The notes under the pieces: model-generated
What the model was told of the DNA's origin: nothing
Database searches by the model: none
Seen by the model: only the letters and a program-made list of their open reading frames with translations
Part shown: positions 44,197 to 55,962 of the stretch, one piece after another
Numbering within the stretch: position 1 is the first letter of the stretch
How the letters are laid out: every line of letters starts with the position of its first letter
Program-made: the position numbers and the translations under genes
NCBI GenBank assembly: GCA_015178975.1
Contig: WHVD01000036.1
Span: 558,001-622,000, forward strand
DNA: 64,000 nucleotides
Origin: Hysterangium stoloniferum
Lineage: Eukaryota > Basidiomycota > Agaricomycetes > Hysterangiales > Hysterangiaceae
Direction of reading: 5' to 3'

Positions 44197-45217
44197 CTAG
44201 CCGAGTCTAGGTGAGCTAGCCAGCTCTGATGGCTCTAGACAATGTAAGACGGCATACTTACTGATCTTCCCACTTTCCTGATGCAGTCCCAACCCGACCA
44301 GGCGCGACACCCGGTTCTCCATCTCCGCATCAGCATTCGCCTGATCCTCACTTTTGCTCATATCTCCAGGGTCCGTGGGGCTAGGGTCCGACGCCGTTGT
44401 TGTTTGGGTAGGCGCCGCCCGAATGGGAAGAAGACGTAACGTTGACACCAGCATTGGCGAAGTATTATGACCATTACCACCATTGGCATTAGCAAACGAA
44501 GACTCGGACGTTAGAAGTGAGTTCGGGGTGGGGAGGAGTCCGCCAGACCGGTATGAGGGCCAGAGGGGCCGGTCTTCAGCGAGGGATGTACCGCCGCCCG
44601 AGGTGGTGGGTGAGAGGTGGGCGAGGATGGCTGCGGCTGGTGGGAAGGCTCTTTAGCGCGCTGTGCTGAGAGACAGACGGAGCGAAAAAAACTGCCCACC
44701 TCCGGGAGCTGCAGTTGCTGATGTTTCGACAGGAGAAAGTTGCTTGCTTCGCGCCAGTGTGGGGAGTGTTCCCAGCGGTATTGGACGAGACAGCTCACGT
44801 TCCGGTAGACCTGAGTTTTTAATGTTGGTATTGTTGATTGAAACATAAACGTGAATAATAAAACACACACCTCGTAATTGCTCTCACACTTGAACTTCTT
44901 CTTCCCCCCGTGTCCCTGCCCTGCCCGTCCCCTGCGAATGAAAATCGGCCTCCAAAGGTACACTCTTCGAACGCTGCGCCCCCCTCCTCATATGGATCCA
45001 AAGGCCTGATATCTTGGTGAACAGTTGGTTCGCATTCGAGCGGATTACCACAAAAGTAGGAGAGCGGGAAAGCGAGTGCATGTAGCGTGGTAATTCTCGC
45101 ATTAAGATGTAGTTGTAATCCAAATCCTGAAAGATGCGACAAGTAATTAGTATAATAGCCCAATGCATCCAGTGGATGAGAAAGTGAAAGAAGGAAACGA
45201 AACTTACAATTAAACAA
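44197..45217 (-). CDS. Unidentified multi-exon gene (3' exons)
   Basis: Several minus-strand exons separated by good introns. One frame near 45120-44880 reads DLDYNYILMRELPRYMHSLS. The next exon, KKKFKCESNYE, ends at a GTGTGT donor (about 44877). The following intron ends AACTCAG at about 44818, then exon VYRNVSCLVQYRWEHSPHWREAS continues into the LLSKHQQLQLPE stretch. A GTGGGC donor follows. The last part is Pro/Ser-rich and ends near 44197 (ENRVSRLVGLGLHQES). No known domain. A decayed paralogue lies at 52.4-53.4 kb, with the core REHS...KHQQ still readable. Exon boundaries are partly guesses. Confidence 0.4.
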
Positions 45218-45314
45218 TTGCTATCTCAAACTAGTCCCTCCGCATTCCCCTCATCCATAACAGCCATATCTCACAATATCCACAGGCCCCAACAAATGCA
45301 TAACCCTCACCTTC

Positions 45315-46290
45315 TTAAGCTCTTTCCAATCCTACACACTCTCGTCTGAAAGCCGCGCACCATTCGGCGACAGCGAAAAAGGGCATATCAAAGGCCCATG
45401 ATGCAGCCGGAACAGCAGAGATGAGAAACGGCGGACATTGGTGGGTGAGGAGGGATTTTGGCCGGGTGTGGATGTAGAGTCTGCTGGATGTGTGGGAGTT
45501 TGAAGAGGGGAAGCATGCTCGAGTAGGGGAACGTTGGTGAGTGGAGAGGTATAGAAGCGGAGACTTGATGAACGCAGGGTTTGCGAGGGGATGAAGGCAC
45601 AACAATGCTGTGGTATTGGTACTGGTGGAAGTGAGAAACCGTCCGTTTCTATTTGGAGACGATGGGGAGCAACAATCTCCTGCATATTCAATCTCGTGGG
45701 GCGATGATGTATGTGTGGTGAGGGCAGTGGAGGAGATACGGGTGAACAATATGGGGGGCCGGATTCGGCGGGTTCAGACTGACTGCAGGCGGAAATGACA
45801 TGTTGACAGTGTGGGGCCAATGGGTAGAGATTCGGGTAAACAGACACGAACGAAGCCTTGATACACTCCCCAACCCCACCCCACGCGCCCTCAAATTCCT
45901 ACAGGAATGACGGTCATAGCCCATCATTGCTACCCTACGCATGTGAACCATCCCGCTCCTTCTAATCCTTCCTATGTCTCACCTCTCAACTCCTGCGCTT
46001 CCCATGCTTCTTCTTCTCTCTCTCCCCGCCTCTTCATCCGGGACACCTGCATCCGTGGTGGGGGAACGAACTGGCGAAGATGCCTTATACCACACTCCTT
46101 CGTCAGAATATGCCGTAACCTACCTTGTCCATCCTGTGTGTGCGATGAGACCAAGCCTGCGCACTCAACAACGCCATGGCAGTAGAAGAAACGCTGGAAC
46201 GCTGATCGGGCCTCCCGCGAATGACTGCGATTTAACTCAAACTAGGTCGGTTTTTAGCGGCCTTGGACGTCACCATCCACAATTGTGACA
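45315..46290 (-). CDS. Candidate upstream exons of the 44-45 kb gene (Pro/Ser-rich)
   Basis: Minus-strand open segments include FEGAWGGVGECIKASFVSVYP (about 45895-45835, after a TGTAG acceptor), a Pro/Ser-rich frame 45332-45847, and SLSPNGARLSDESVCRIGKELKK ending at a GTGAGG donor near 45313. The order is consistent with one gene on the minus strand continuing into 45.2 kb. The plus strand also has an open frame at 45974-46288 beginning with a signal-peptide-like MSHLSTPALPMLLLLSLPAS, so the true strand is unsettled. No family recognised. Confidence 0.3.
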
Positions 46291-46379
46291 GATGCAGGCT
46301 CGGGCGTGGTGTGGCGGAAGCGGTCATTGTCTGCAAGATATGCGTTGCTCCGTAGCTGCTCATACTTGCAGAGCACGGC

Positions 46380-46595
46380 GTGGTGCAGATGCTGTTTGAT
46401 GTTATGGAGGCAGAGACAGATGCTCCGTTGAAGTTTGACGCGACACTGACAGCATATGTCACGGACGAGGTGGGTCATGAAACAGGGGGGGTCCACACGC
46501 TACACAACGTCCAGGAGCTTCCTAGAAATACCATTTTACTGATGTATCACATGGAAAGTGACACCAATGTCATTAACCCTCTTCCCCGTGATTGA
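46380..46595 (+). CDS. Short plus-strand exon of unknown function
   Basis: 71-codon frame (VQMLFDVMEAETDAPLKFDATLTAYVTDE...) ending with a stop at 46595. Its composition is more protein-like than the antisense frame, and a plausible intron acceptor (ACTTGCAG) sits just upstream at about 46372. No upstream exon could be fixed and no domain is recognised. Confidence 0.3.
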   Translation: MVQMLFDVMEAETDAPLKFDATLTAYVTDEVGHETGGVHTLHNVQELPRNTILLMYHMESDTNVINPLPRD

Positions 46596-46871
46596 CCTTG
46601 TAGCTGTGGGTGCAGGACCTGGTCTCGTCTTTAACAGGGCCGGCGTCGGCGTCATCACCTCATTCCTGACCATTAACACCCGTCAGAATATTCGTGGGTA
46701 AAGGTGTTACGAGTACAGGAATACTCCCTCCTTCGCGCTCGCGGTAATCCGCAGGTGGACTTGTGCTCCGTGATGCTGGATTCACATTCGCACTCGGGTC
46801 GTGATACATTTGTGTCGTGTTCGCGGTGCTTTGTAATACTGATTCCAGCTCCCAGTCATGGACGCAAAGAT

Positions 46872-47668
46872 ACAATGTTCCCTGCTTTTAACACCGCTCA
46901 TTTGCGCTCCCGTCACCTGTCTACAGTGCTACTCTTGCCCTTGCTCTTTGCCACTCTCCTAGTCGATTTTCGCACTGCTAAGTTTCCATATCCCATCGCC
47001 GGTGCCGCTGGGTTGTTGTAACCTCTCCGTCTCTTTGTCTCCCCGAGAATGCGGCTTGCCGTGCCTGTCTCTGTAACTGCCAATCGCAGACTCCCCTTGG
47101 TATGGTCAGACTCTGCCGTCGTAGCCTCCATTGCTGTCGCGGGTACGGGCAGGCGTCGCAAGTTCATCAACATCATTCCGCCGTGTCTCCTTCTCCGCAA
47201 TTCGTTCTCTGGCCTTGACACCGCTGATGTTAGATGCCTGCCTTCCGTCCGCTTTTTCTTCCTAACGAAGGCCTGATACAATGTTCCATCCCTTTAACAC
47301 CGCTCATTTGTGTTCCCGTCCTCTGTCTACAGTGCTACTCTTGCCCTTGCTCTTTACCATTCTCCTAGTCGATTTTCGCACTGCTAAGTTTCCATGTCCC
47401 ATCGTCGGTGCCGCTGGATTGTTGTAACCTCTCCGTCTCTTCGTCTCCCGGAGAATGCGGCTTCCTGTGCTGGTCTCTGTCACTTCCAATCGCAGACTCC
47501 CCTTTGTATGGTTATACTTGCCCTCGTAGCCTCTATTTCTGTCGCGGGAGGGTACGAGCAGGCGTCGCAAGTTCATCAACACCCTCCGCATTTCGTTCCG
47601 GGCATTGACACCGCTGGTGGTATTGCAGATGCCTTCCTTCTGTGCGCTTTTTTGTCCTAACGAGGGCC
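46872..47668. repeat. Tandem duplication of about 400 bp
   Basis: 46872-47278 and 47279-47668 are adjacent, roughly 85-90% similar copies. Each starts ATACAATGTTCC(A/C)T and ends in TCCTAACGA(A/G)GGCC. The plus strand opens a 48-codon hydrophobic frame in each copy (STVLLLPLLF core, ending GAAGLL) and the minus strand opens KRRRGYNNPAAP frames. Which strand is coding is unclear. Confidence 0.75.
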
Positions 47669-48070
47669 TTTTCTTTTCTCCCATATTCCTCCCCAACATA
47701 GAACGCAGCACAGCACCCACAACACCCACAATACCGCCCCTCAGCAAACTCGCAAATCTCGTCACCGCCGGACCACCCACAATCACACCCGCAGTCGCCT
47801 GTCCCTCCTTGCCTTTCCCACACACGTTCCTGCTATCCCTCGTCTTAGAGTCTGAAAATGGGCTCACGGACTCCATCGGTTTGATTGATAAAGCGGGTGG
47901 GAGTGGTTGTGGGTGCGGTGTTATTACGGGATGGGGTGCCGATAAGTGGCAAAGTCGTGCCATTGAGACGCGGAGGTATGGAACTACCATGTAAAGGCGT
48001 AATGCTGGGGATGAGGGCGCAATGTGGTGCTGTTGTCGTGCGGGATGTGAAGGGTGTGGCTGTTTGACAT
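47304..48070 (-). CDS. Candidate gene of unknown function overlapping the tandem duplication
   Basis: Minus-strand frame 47304-47990 (228 codons) with possible start exon MSNSHTLHIPHDNS from the ATG at 48070. A TATA-like run (ACATATATAAG, 48166-48176) lies about 100 bp further upstream on that strand. The protein would be basic (KSKGKSSTVDR, KRRRGYNN) with a short hydrophobic segment (FASLLRGGIVGVVGAVL). No known domain. The single long frame may be partly fortuitous in this GC-rich block. Confidence 0.3.
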
Positions 48071-48354
48071 CTTTATTAAACGTTGGAGATGGAAATATGT
48101 GGTGTAGGCGTGCGTGTTGTGGACATGGTGTGTAAGAGTGGGAATGTGCGATGATGGGAGTGTGAACATATATAAGTCATAGTTCCCTGAGTATCTTCAA
48201 CGCTATATTGTGTCCCCGAAGCAAGCCTGCATCAAGTCTGCTACGCTGTGGATTACGATGTCATCGTCAAAGCCCAAACCGAGATATAGAGTGTTTCCGT
48301 TGTTATTCTGATTAGTCGGCGAGGACTGTAACGATTGGCATTAGCGCATCAGGG

Positions 48355-48960
48355 ATACCCATTATGTAGACACCTTAGATCAATAGTAAGCTTTATCCCG
48401 ACTAGTAAACAGGGATCGCGAAAGTAGTGTGTCTAGCCGAGTCTGTCCGAGCTAGGTAGCTCTCTTAGATTGCTCTAGACAATATAGACAGGAGACTCAC
48501 CGATATTCACACTTTCCTGATGCGTGAGGCGCAGACGGTCCCAGAAGAATGCATAGAGCACAAGTGACCCAATGCTAAAGACAAAGTGAAGGTTCAATTG
48601 ACCAAATTAGGATTATCATTCGCCCCAACATTATCTCCTCGCTCTACGGTGGCGAACTTTCTGGCCTGCAACGGTCTAAATAAATACACTCCAACATCAA
48701 TAAACTGAACAGAATGGAAAGAACACTTGTCCGAAACAAGCCTTCCTCTACACACAACTCACCTCATATACTTCGCCCTGGCTGAAAACCACTGAAAGGA
48801 ACCTCTGGTAGATAACTAATCTTCACCAGAGGAGGAGGGGCGGAGAAGTTGTTGTGGGACGAGGGGGAGTGGGACACGGCACTATTGAACCATAATGTTG
48901 AGGCGCATGCATTAACATCACAAAACACAAGGATAAAATTCATGTTCGACTCACCACATC
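48355..48960 (-). CDS. Partial exons of an unidentified gene, 3' end resembling 44.1-44.3 kb
   Basis: Minus-strand exon SLVLYAFFWDRLRLTHQESVNI (about 48570-48500, after acceptor TGTCTTTAG, before donor GTGAGT). A further exon lies upstream near 48770-48810 (FLSVVFSQGEVYE before GTGAGT). The 3' flank 48355-48500 is clearly related to 44100-44290, so two tandemly placed genes share a downstream segment. Function unknown. Confidence 0.3.
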
Positions 48961-49509
48961 AGCATTCTTATCGCCTCTACTAATTCTACAAAGATTGTTC
49001 TCTGCATATTTTATCGCATTCCCTTCTGCCCATCAAGGTAGGAGTTTGGACCACCTCTTGGTCGGCGTAGATCTGTATCACATTCAAGCTAGTACTGTAC
49101 CATGTAGCAAGAAAGGAAGGATGCTGGCATTCACAAAGAGGTGGAACGGGAACGTTAGTCTGTGGGCTTTGTACTGTGAGTGTTTCGCCTTTTTAGTCAG
49201 CTCTGATCATGGGTCGGAGTTCTCTCACGGGCGTCACGTTCCTCACTACTCACTACTTGTTCCTTCAAGACACAGTTTGTCCCAGCTTGAATTCTGATAG
49301 ACCCTTTATAACACAGTTTGAAACTTTGTTGAAAACAATGACTACTGCAGACAATACCATTGCGATGAGGTATTTTATGAACTTAAAGTTGCGTTAGTGG
49401 ACAACGTTAGCAACTTATCATTGTCCACAGTGCTACCCCCGCATCAATATAGACCGCCATTAAAGGTACGAACAGCATACCTCCGATCCCCCGCTTATTT
49501 CTCGTGCAG

Positions 49510-49681
49510 ATATCAGTGCTCGCAATCTTCCCGAGTTCTGGCTTGTGGGTTATAGACGAAAGTATTATATACAATTTAAAGTTGACGGCGTCGTCTATGA
49601 AACGGCGCAGAAACGAGGAGGGCCAGACATCGCTTGGGACGATGCCTTTTCCATGTATTTTCCTTGCGCCGATATCATGAA
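49510..49681 (+). pseudogene. C2-domain exon, truncated at the inverted duplication
   Basis: After an intron GTACGA...GTGCAG (49466-49509), the exon reads ISARNLPEFWLVGYRRKYYI, then FKVDGVVYET, GGPDIAWDDAFSMYF, the N-terminal strands of the C2-like domain that opens many Agaricomycete multi-domain (NACHT/WD-type) proteins. It is a calcium/lipid-binding fold in general. It ends abruptly at about 49681, where the right arm of the inverted duplication begins, so the rest of the gene is missing. The upstream exon is unclear. Confidence 0.55.
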
Positions 49682-50328
49682 ACTATGTAAAGAATGGTCC
49701 AGAAAGGAACTATGGGTACAAAAAGGAGGAATGGATACAAAAGAAGCAATGGTCTCAAAAGCCTCCCTTATCCTTTTCTCTTTTGATATTCCTCTTCTAG
49801 GTGAGTAGTGTTCTATCCTGTATATATTAGCCACCTAATAGACCTTTGGATATCCCTCTGCTAGCCTTGTGTGAGTACCACAGGTCCTGTCAGAGGTAGC
49901 TCGTACAGTGTGACCCCTTACCCTAGTGATCCAGCCCTCTAGTTGACTGAGCTAAGTGTTGATTTATACTTATATCATACTATCCATTCTATTTCAAATA
50001 CTGGAGCACTCTGACAGTTTGTGTGAGACTGTAACACATAAATTGAAGCCAAGCTCCACTACAATTATAGAGTCAGACTTCCTAACTAGTATGATCTCTA
50101 TCATTGGCCTTCTGATTAACTTGTTTCTTTTCATTGGCCCTCTGCCTTAGAGCACTCTCCCCTTCCCAGCTTAGATCTTAATTCCATGGGACTAATTTCA
50201 CACTTCCTAACCACTCACTTTGCATGAAAATTCAAAACACAAGAGTTAATAATTATTGTCTACATTAAGACTTAGCAATTTGGAAGATCAAAAAAAAAAG
50301 AAATATTCAAAATCTGTCAAGTCATCAT

Positions 50329-51642
50329 TGTTAAGGGTACGTACACAGCGGGCTTCCAGAGAAACCCATGGGAAATCTGGTAGGACTTGGCTTCAGCTTA
50401 TAGGCTGTGCCCTCACGAGACCGTGTTGTCCAATTCAAACAGGTGGATGGGAAACCCAGGGAGTCCAGGCAGAGTTCATGGGTCGAGGGGTGTGAGGAGT
50501 ATGCTTTTACCATAGTTTCATTATGGTAAAACACTCCTTTTATTTTATTTATATTTTACACATTCTATTCATATTTTTCTATCTTTTATATTCTTCGAAT
50601 ATTGCATCATTTCATTAGTTCGAAGCATTGTGTATACTTGTGGGTGCACTCAGCACCAAATGAAACTCAGACACACTTTTACCCAAGAACCACTACTCAG
50701 AAGACATAAACTAGGTCTACTACGAGCGGTGATCAGGGTAATATGTCAGCTACCACATAGATAGCAATATCTGAACTATCAAACACTTCTGGCCTCGAAC
50801 TGTAACAGTCGAGGCCTCCACTTGATCCATTGCACTCTTTGACTACTATGTCATCTCATGCTCTCTCTCTCACTTTCTCTTATATTGCACCAAATAGGTC
50901 AATATTCTTCCATTCTACTCATTTCTTCGTATATAGAACGGTCAGAACTTATACCACTCTTCACAAGGGGTTGTAAGTCGGAGGTCATGGGTCGAGAGGT
51001 CAGGGAGTCGAGATAAATAAGTCAGAGGTTGAGAGATAGATGCATCGGAGCCTGTGGGCTCCGACTAGCGAGAGCGGTGTAATTCAAGGAGGAGTTTAGC
51101 GCAGAAAATGTACTAGATTACTGGGGAGAATCTAAGCTGATTTTCTGACTGGATTGTATGTACAACATCTACTAGACTATATAGACTGTGGAATGAATAA
51201 CATACCAAATCCAGTAATAATGAAAACGAAACTAGCAAACATAAAACGAGATAAGTGAACACCAAATTTGGTGTTAGGAATGGGACAGAACAGAGTGGAG
51301 TCCAAATTGTGACAGGTCATAAACCATAATGGGAAATGGAGTGGGAGTGGAGTCCAAATTGTGACAGGGTATTGACCAAAATGGGAATGGGGCTCATTTA
51401 GAGAGATGATGGGTTTTCCAAGTGGGGTTCAGTGACTGATGCATGGAACGAGGTCAGACATAGACAGGGACGGAGTCCAGCAGGTATTCCAGTGACTGAT
51501 ACACAATGTAACAAAGTTGAATGTGGACAAGTCTGATATACGGCGTCTGGCAGGAATTCTGGTAAACTGACCATTGGTGTGTATAGGGTGTGGGTGCATA
51601 TAAGTTAGTGCCCAGAGTCCGGCAGGAATTCCGGTCATAACA
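50329..51642 (-). repeat. Solo LTR family A with ATCAT duplication, containing LTR-C
   Basis: TGTTAAGGGT...CCGGTCATAACA, flanked by ATCAT (50324-50328 and 51643-51647). The left duplication arm has the unoccupied site at 24197-24201. Contains LTR-C at 50491-50965; without it the LTR is about 835 bp. Core box at about 50382-50401. Confidence 0.93.
50491..50965 (-). repeat. Solo LTR family C nested in LTR-A, AGGGG duplication
   Basis: 475 bp, TGTGAGGAGT...CTCTTCACA, flanked by AGGGG (50486-50490 and 50966-50970). The TTTTACCATA...TATGGTAAAA hairpin is next to its first end, as in 34070-34472. Confidence 0.93.
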
Positions 51643-51712
51643 ATCATAGCCAATGAGGATATCTTGAAACAGCCTACACCATGATTCATTTTCAGAAAGC
51701 ACTATATACACT

Positions 51713-54151
51713 ATTCAAATTTCAATTACAGTTATAGATAGAATAAACATGTACAAAAGTAAAACTCATAAATACCAAAAAATGAACATATGTATATAAG
51801 ATATACAAGGATATCTATGTATTCATATCTGTGGAAAAACTGGGTAACCCCTTGATAAAACAAGTGGAAAAAAGGTAGTACCCGACAATGCATCTATGCA
51901 TTTTAAAAAGCATGACGTCAGACAAAGAGAGAGGGAGAAACAGAGGAGGCAGAAAAGGAACAAGGAACAAGGTAATCCACAAACAGTGTACAGCACCTAC
52001 ATTCCATGTTCACCGACTACCAGCGCTCGACTCATCACTTCTCAGAGATGTGAATGCCCCACACCACTCTCCACTTAACATCAGCCCAACACCCACCTAC
52101 AGTTCCCAAACCTCCTTCTCCATCACCCACCCACCCTCCACGTTCCCACCGCCATTCCCATTCCCATTCCCATTCCCGTCCCTGTTCCCGTCGACTTCCA
52201 CACCTTAAATCTCCACATCTACATCAATTTCGTCATCCTCACCATAGTACTCGCAGTCGTGGGGTATCCATATCCCGGCGGAGGTATAATTGGTCGGGAA
52301 TGTGTACAGGTGAGTGGGTTTGGGTGTGTTGATGATGTGACTGCTACTCCGGGTGGCCGTGTATTGAGTTGGTGTAACGGACGAATCCACATAACCATGT
52401 CCCAGACCAGGGAATGAGGGTGATAAAAAAGATGTTTCGACGTCGGATTCGGACCCGAGCAGATACGGACTTGGATTAGAATTAGGATGTCCCACAACAC
52501 CCGGCCTGAACTGCGTCATAGGGACTTGGGATCGGGGTCGTCACGGGCACGGATCCGGCGTTCACTCTCATGTGCGTGTTCGTTTTCGTGCGGTGCGGCG
52601 TGGCGCCCCTCGTAGTAGTCATAGTATGTAATGGTAACGGTAACGATCGTCACCGACCGCTGTCCCAACCCGACCAGTTGAACACCCGCATCTCCATCTC
52701 CATGTCAGTATCGAAATTACCAGTACCATCCCTCATTCTCACTCTCACTCCTGCTCACATCTCCAGGGGCTGTAGGGCTAAGGTACGATGCACTGTTACT
52801 GTCAGAGTAGACGCGCGAACGGGAAGAAGAAGACGTAGCCTGAGCGTAACACCAGCATAGACATTAGCATCATTATTAGTGTTAATGGTATTGGAATTAG
52901 CCAGCGGGCCTCATACGCACGAAGTGACTTCGGCATGGGGAGGAGCCTGCCAGAGAGGTATGAGAGCCAGAAAGACTAGCCTTCAGGGGGCGGGGTAGGA
53001 TGGCTGCGACCTGGTGAGATTGAAGGAGAAGAAGGCTCTTTGGTGCGCTGTGCTGAGATTATAATAGAACCAAAGAATCATGCCCCTGGAGGAGGTGGCC
53101 CTGCTGATGCTTCAACATGAGAAACTTGCTTCGCGCAAGTGTGGAATGTTCCCTGCGTCGTTGGAAAGACACCTCATGTGGGGGTAGACTTGGTTTAAAT
53201 TTCGGTATTTAAATTAACAACAGAAAAGATAACCAATGAACACATACACCCCTTGGCACAACTCTCTCATTTGAATGTCAAACCTCTTCTTCTCCCCACG
53301 TGTCCAGACCTTCCCCTGCCCCCGTCCCTTTCCTTGCGCAGACTGATTACAATCCAACGGTTCCACCCTTCGCAAGCTACCGCGCTACCTCCTTTTATAG
53401 CTCCCTGCTCCTCTTGCCCTTGACTCTGCACCTGTGGACTCTTCGCTCGCATCCCAAGTTGTCGACAAGGCCAGCGCTGTCGACTTGAGACGATCACTGT
53501 CCCCAGGGTGATTATGGAACTTGAGTGGTGGATGAGCGCTGGAATGGATATTGGGATGAACACCCAGGCCTGAGCCTCCTCCCCAGCCTGCCACATATCC
53601 AGAAGCAGATCCCATAGCCAACACCGCACATTGAGGCTTCAGAAGGGCAGAAATCGATCTGCATCTACGGGTCTGGCTAAATGAGTTTTGTTCGGGTGTT
53701 GGATGGAGATGAAAATGGGGCTAACGGCCGGAGCGGAGTATGTGATAAACTGTTGGTTGGGATGTGGGAAGGAGGAGGTGGCTGTTGTGTCTGTGTCGTA
53801 GTCTGTGCTTGTGTCGAATATGTGGACCGGAATGATTTGGATGTAGCCTTGGTTGTCGGCTTGGGGTTGGGGTTGGGGTTTGAAAGGGAGTGTGTGTGGG
53901 TGGGATGTGCTTTCGTTGGGCACTGGGGTTGTGGTTGGGTTGTGGACGGGAGGCGTGGCTGTGCGGATCTGTACTTTCGTCTGTGTCTTAGTCTGTGCAT
54001 TTGTGGAGGCTGTAGACCGGAATGATTCGGATACAGGCTTGGTTGTCGGGGTTTGAAAGAGAGAGGAGAGAGTGGGCCGGATGTGCTTGTCATGGTGTTA
54101 TTGGTGATATTATAATGTATGTCTGAAAAATGTATCATTATCAACGCAAAT
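51713..54151. other. Block paralogous to 43.9-45.2 kb, inside the right arm
   Basis: 52430-53340 aligns collinearly with about 43880-45080 (shared GGATTCGGACCCG, TCGTCACGGGCAC, CATCTCCAGGG and GGGGAGGAG stretches), with many indels. It is a decayed copy of the unidentified 44 kb gene. A hexanucleotide run CCCATT(n) occurs near 52150-52175. Start and end sequences are not shared with the left duplication arm. Confidence 0.55.
53677..54093 (-). CDS. Low-complexity Pro/Thr/Ser/Gln-rich ORF
   Basis: 139-codon minus-strand frame starting ATG at 54093 (MTSTSGPLSPLSFKPR) and ending at 53677. It is almost entirely Pro, Ser, Thr, Gln and His (NPNPNPKPTTK, QAQTTTQTQQPPPPS). It contains an internal duplication: about 53789-53875 and 53968-54055 are related copies. 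A second frame is also open with similar composition, so coding is not certain. No domain. Confidence 0.3.
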   Translation of the reverse strand: MTSTSGPLSPLSFKPRQPSLYPNHSGLQPPQMHRLRHRRKYRSAQPRLPSTTQPQPQCPTKAHPTHTHSLSNPNPNPKPTTKATSKSFRSTYSTQAQTTTQTQQPPPPSHIPTNSLSHTPLRPLAPFSSPSNTRTKLI

Positions 54152-55962
54152 ATGATATAGGAAAAGCCACACAATCCATGTGAATATGAGCTCTTCCCTG
54201 TTTAAGCCAATTGATAATAATAATTTGATGTCCAAAGTTGCCAACTTGGTACCCTAATAGTAAATGTTTTGAAGAACCCCGGTGCTGGCCTCCAGGATGA
54301 TGGTAACCGAAGAGAGAGTGGGCGGGGAATAAAATGCAATCAAGGCAAACTCCGAAGCAGGGCGTTCCCGTTTGTCCTAGCCGAACCTTTGTGTTGCCGT
54401 AATGTTTGCCCCAAATTATCTAGGATATGTTCAGGAAATCGTGTAAGAATAATCATAAAACGTATAAATTTGTGTTTTAGAATAAATAACCCACACAAAT
54501 ATTGATAATCTGGAAAATATAACTTGGTGCTCTGCTTTTTGGTTGGCCAGAATTTGTTGCTTCCGTCAGACACGTCGTAAGTTTATTCTCCTTAGAGGCC
54601 ATGAAAATCCATGCACTATCGCAACAACTCCGATTAGATTGGACCATTGTCAATGGCACTGAGGAAATAAGGTGAACATATGGATATTTGTAGGGTGGTA
54701 TTTCTCCCACCGGGTTGGATACAATCAGACTTTTTTAGGGGCAAGATGTGCTAACGACAATGTATCAAATTAAAAATTGTGTGACATAAACTTACATTCT
54801 TATCAAAGGTCCCGTGGTGCTAATAGTCTGGTTGTTCACACCACTCCAAGTACAAGAAAGAATTGTGAAAGACGAGCTCAGCGTTCCCCAAACAATTTAT
54901 CTGTCATGGTCAGCAGTCCTAGCCCAACGTTATAAGCCTCATGGCCAATGCTGCTAGCGGCTAAGTTTGAGGTCCTTCAGGGATTAAATATGGCGTTTTT
55001 AGATGATGTGTTGTCGCTGAGGAAGAACTCAAGAGCAACGGGTCCAGGAAATGGTGACCCGATATATATATTGTCACAATTTCTCGATTTTCTCATCAAC
55101 TAATCAAAAATTAATTTAAAGCGCACCCTTATTAGACGGAAAATATTATGGAAAAATTAATGCAACAGACGAAGAGGTTGTCTCGTGTGAAACAAAATAT
55201 CCAATGCCCGCCCCAGCAGGTTCCGCCGTCACACTCATAAAATCAGAATCTATTCCAGCTTCTCATGTGGTCAGCGAGCACGTTTAATGGAAAAATAACG
55301 AGGACCACAACACGAGCAGACTCTCAAAATGCAGTGAGAAACAGGCATGGGACGGTGCTTGTCACAAGCCATCAATGTGAACGATGTGTGACCGTGGGAA
55401 AGCATGACCGCAAGAAACAAGACGTGGCGCTAATAGTATACTTGGCGGATGCGTATATGATTGGATGCTACACGGGCACGGCTTTGTCACATAAGGACAT
55501 GATGGTGCAAGATGAGAGGACATGGCGGCGTGGATTCATTGGAAAAATCGCACACTTTATAACTAGCGTGGCTAACAAAATCATGTCTTTACCTGTGTAT
55601 CCGGTCAGTATGCGATACATCTTAAGAAAATCATCATCAACGTACATCCCGAAGCATGGTAATCCCCAGCCCAGCTCTTCGTACGCTCCGTTGAAAATGA
55701 CCGGTCAGGGGTGCTGGCCACTTGAGAGTCTGCATTCTCATCGGACCTTAATGGATTTAATCCACGCCACTGGCCGGGCAAGATTGATCCATATGCTCGA
55801 GGAGGTCGCCCCTGAACCTGATTCTGAGATCGTTCCCAGACTAAATTCCGGATCCTCATCCAACTCCTTAGAAAAATGATGTTTCGTAATACTGTCCGTG
55901 GCGTTCGAATGGGTTCCGGCTCCGGAAAAAATGGGTGTATTGTGACGGGCATAGTTGCCGTT

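Larger units (their letters stand above)
49682..55962 (-). repeat. Right arm of the large inverted duplication (interrupted)
   Basis: Reverse complement of 22315-24757. Segment 49682-50328 plus 51648-51712 equals the left arm 24130-24757. Segment 54152-55962 equals 22315-24130. Between them are a solo LTR (50329-51642) and a 2.4 kb block (51713-54151) absent from the left arm. Within it, 55605-55962 (minus) repeats the end of the Ser/Pro-rich gene, minus its N-terminal half. Confidence 0.8.

Noticed and set aside
48995-49297. Plus-strand frame containing SDHGSEF, like an integrase SDRGSEF
   Set aside because: No other integrase motif is present in any frame nearby, so the match is taken as chance.
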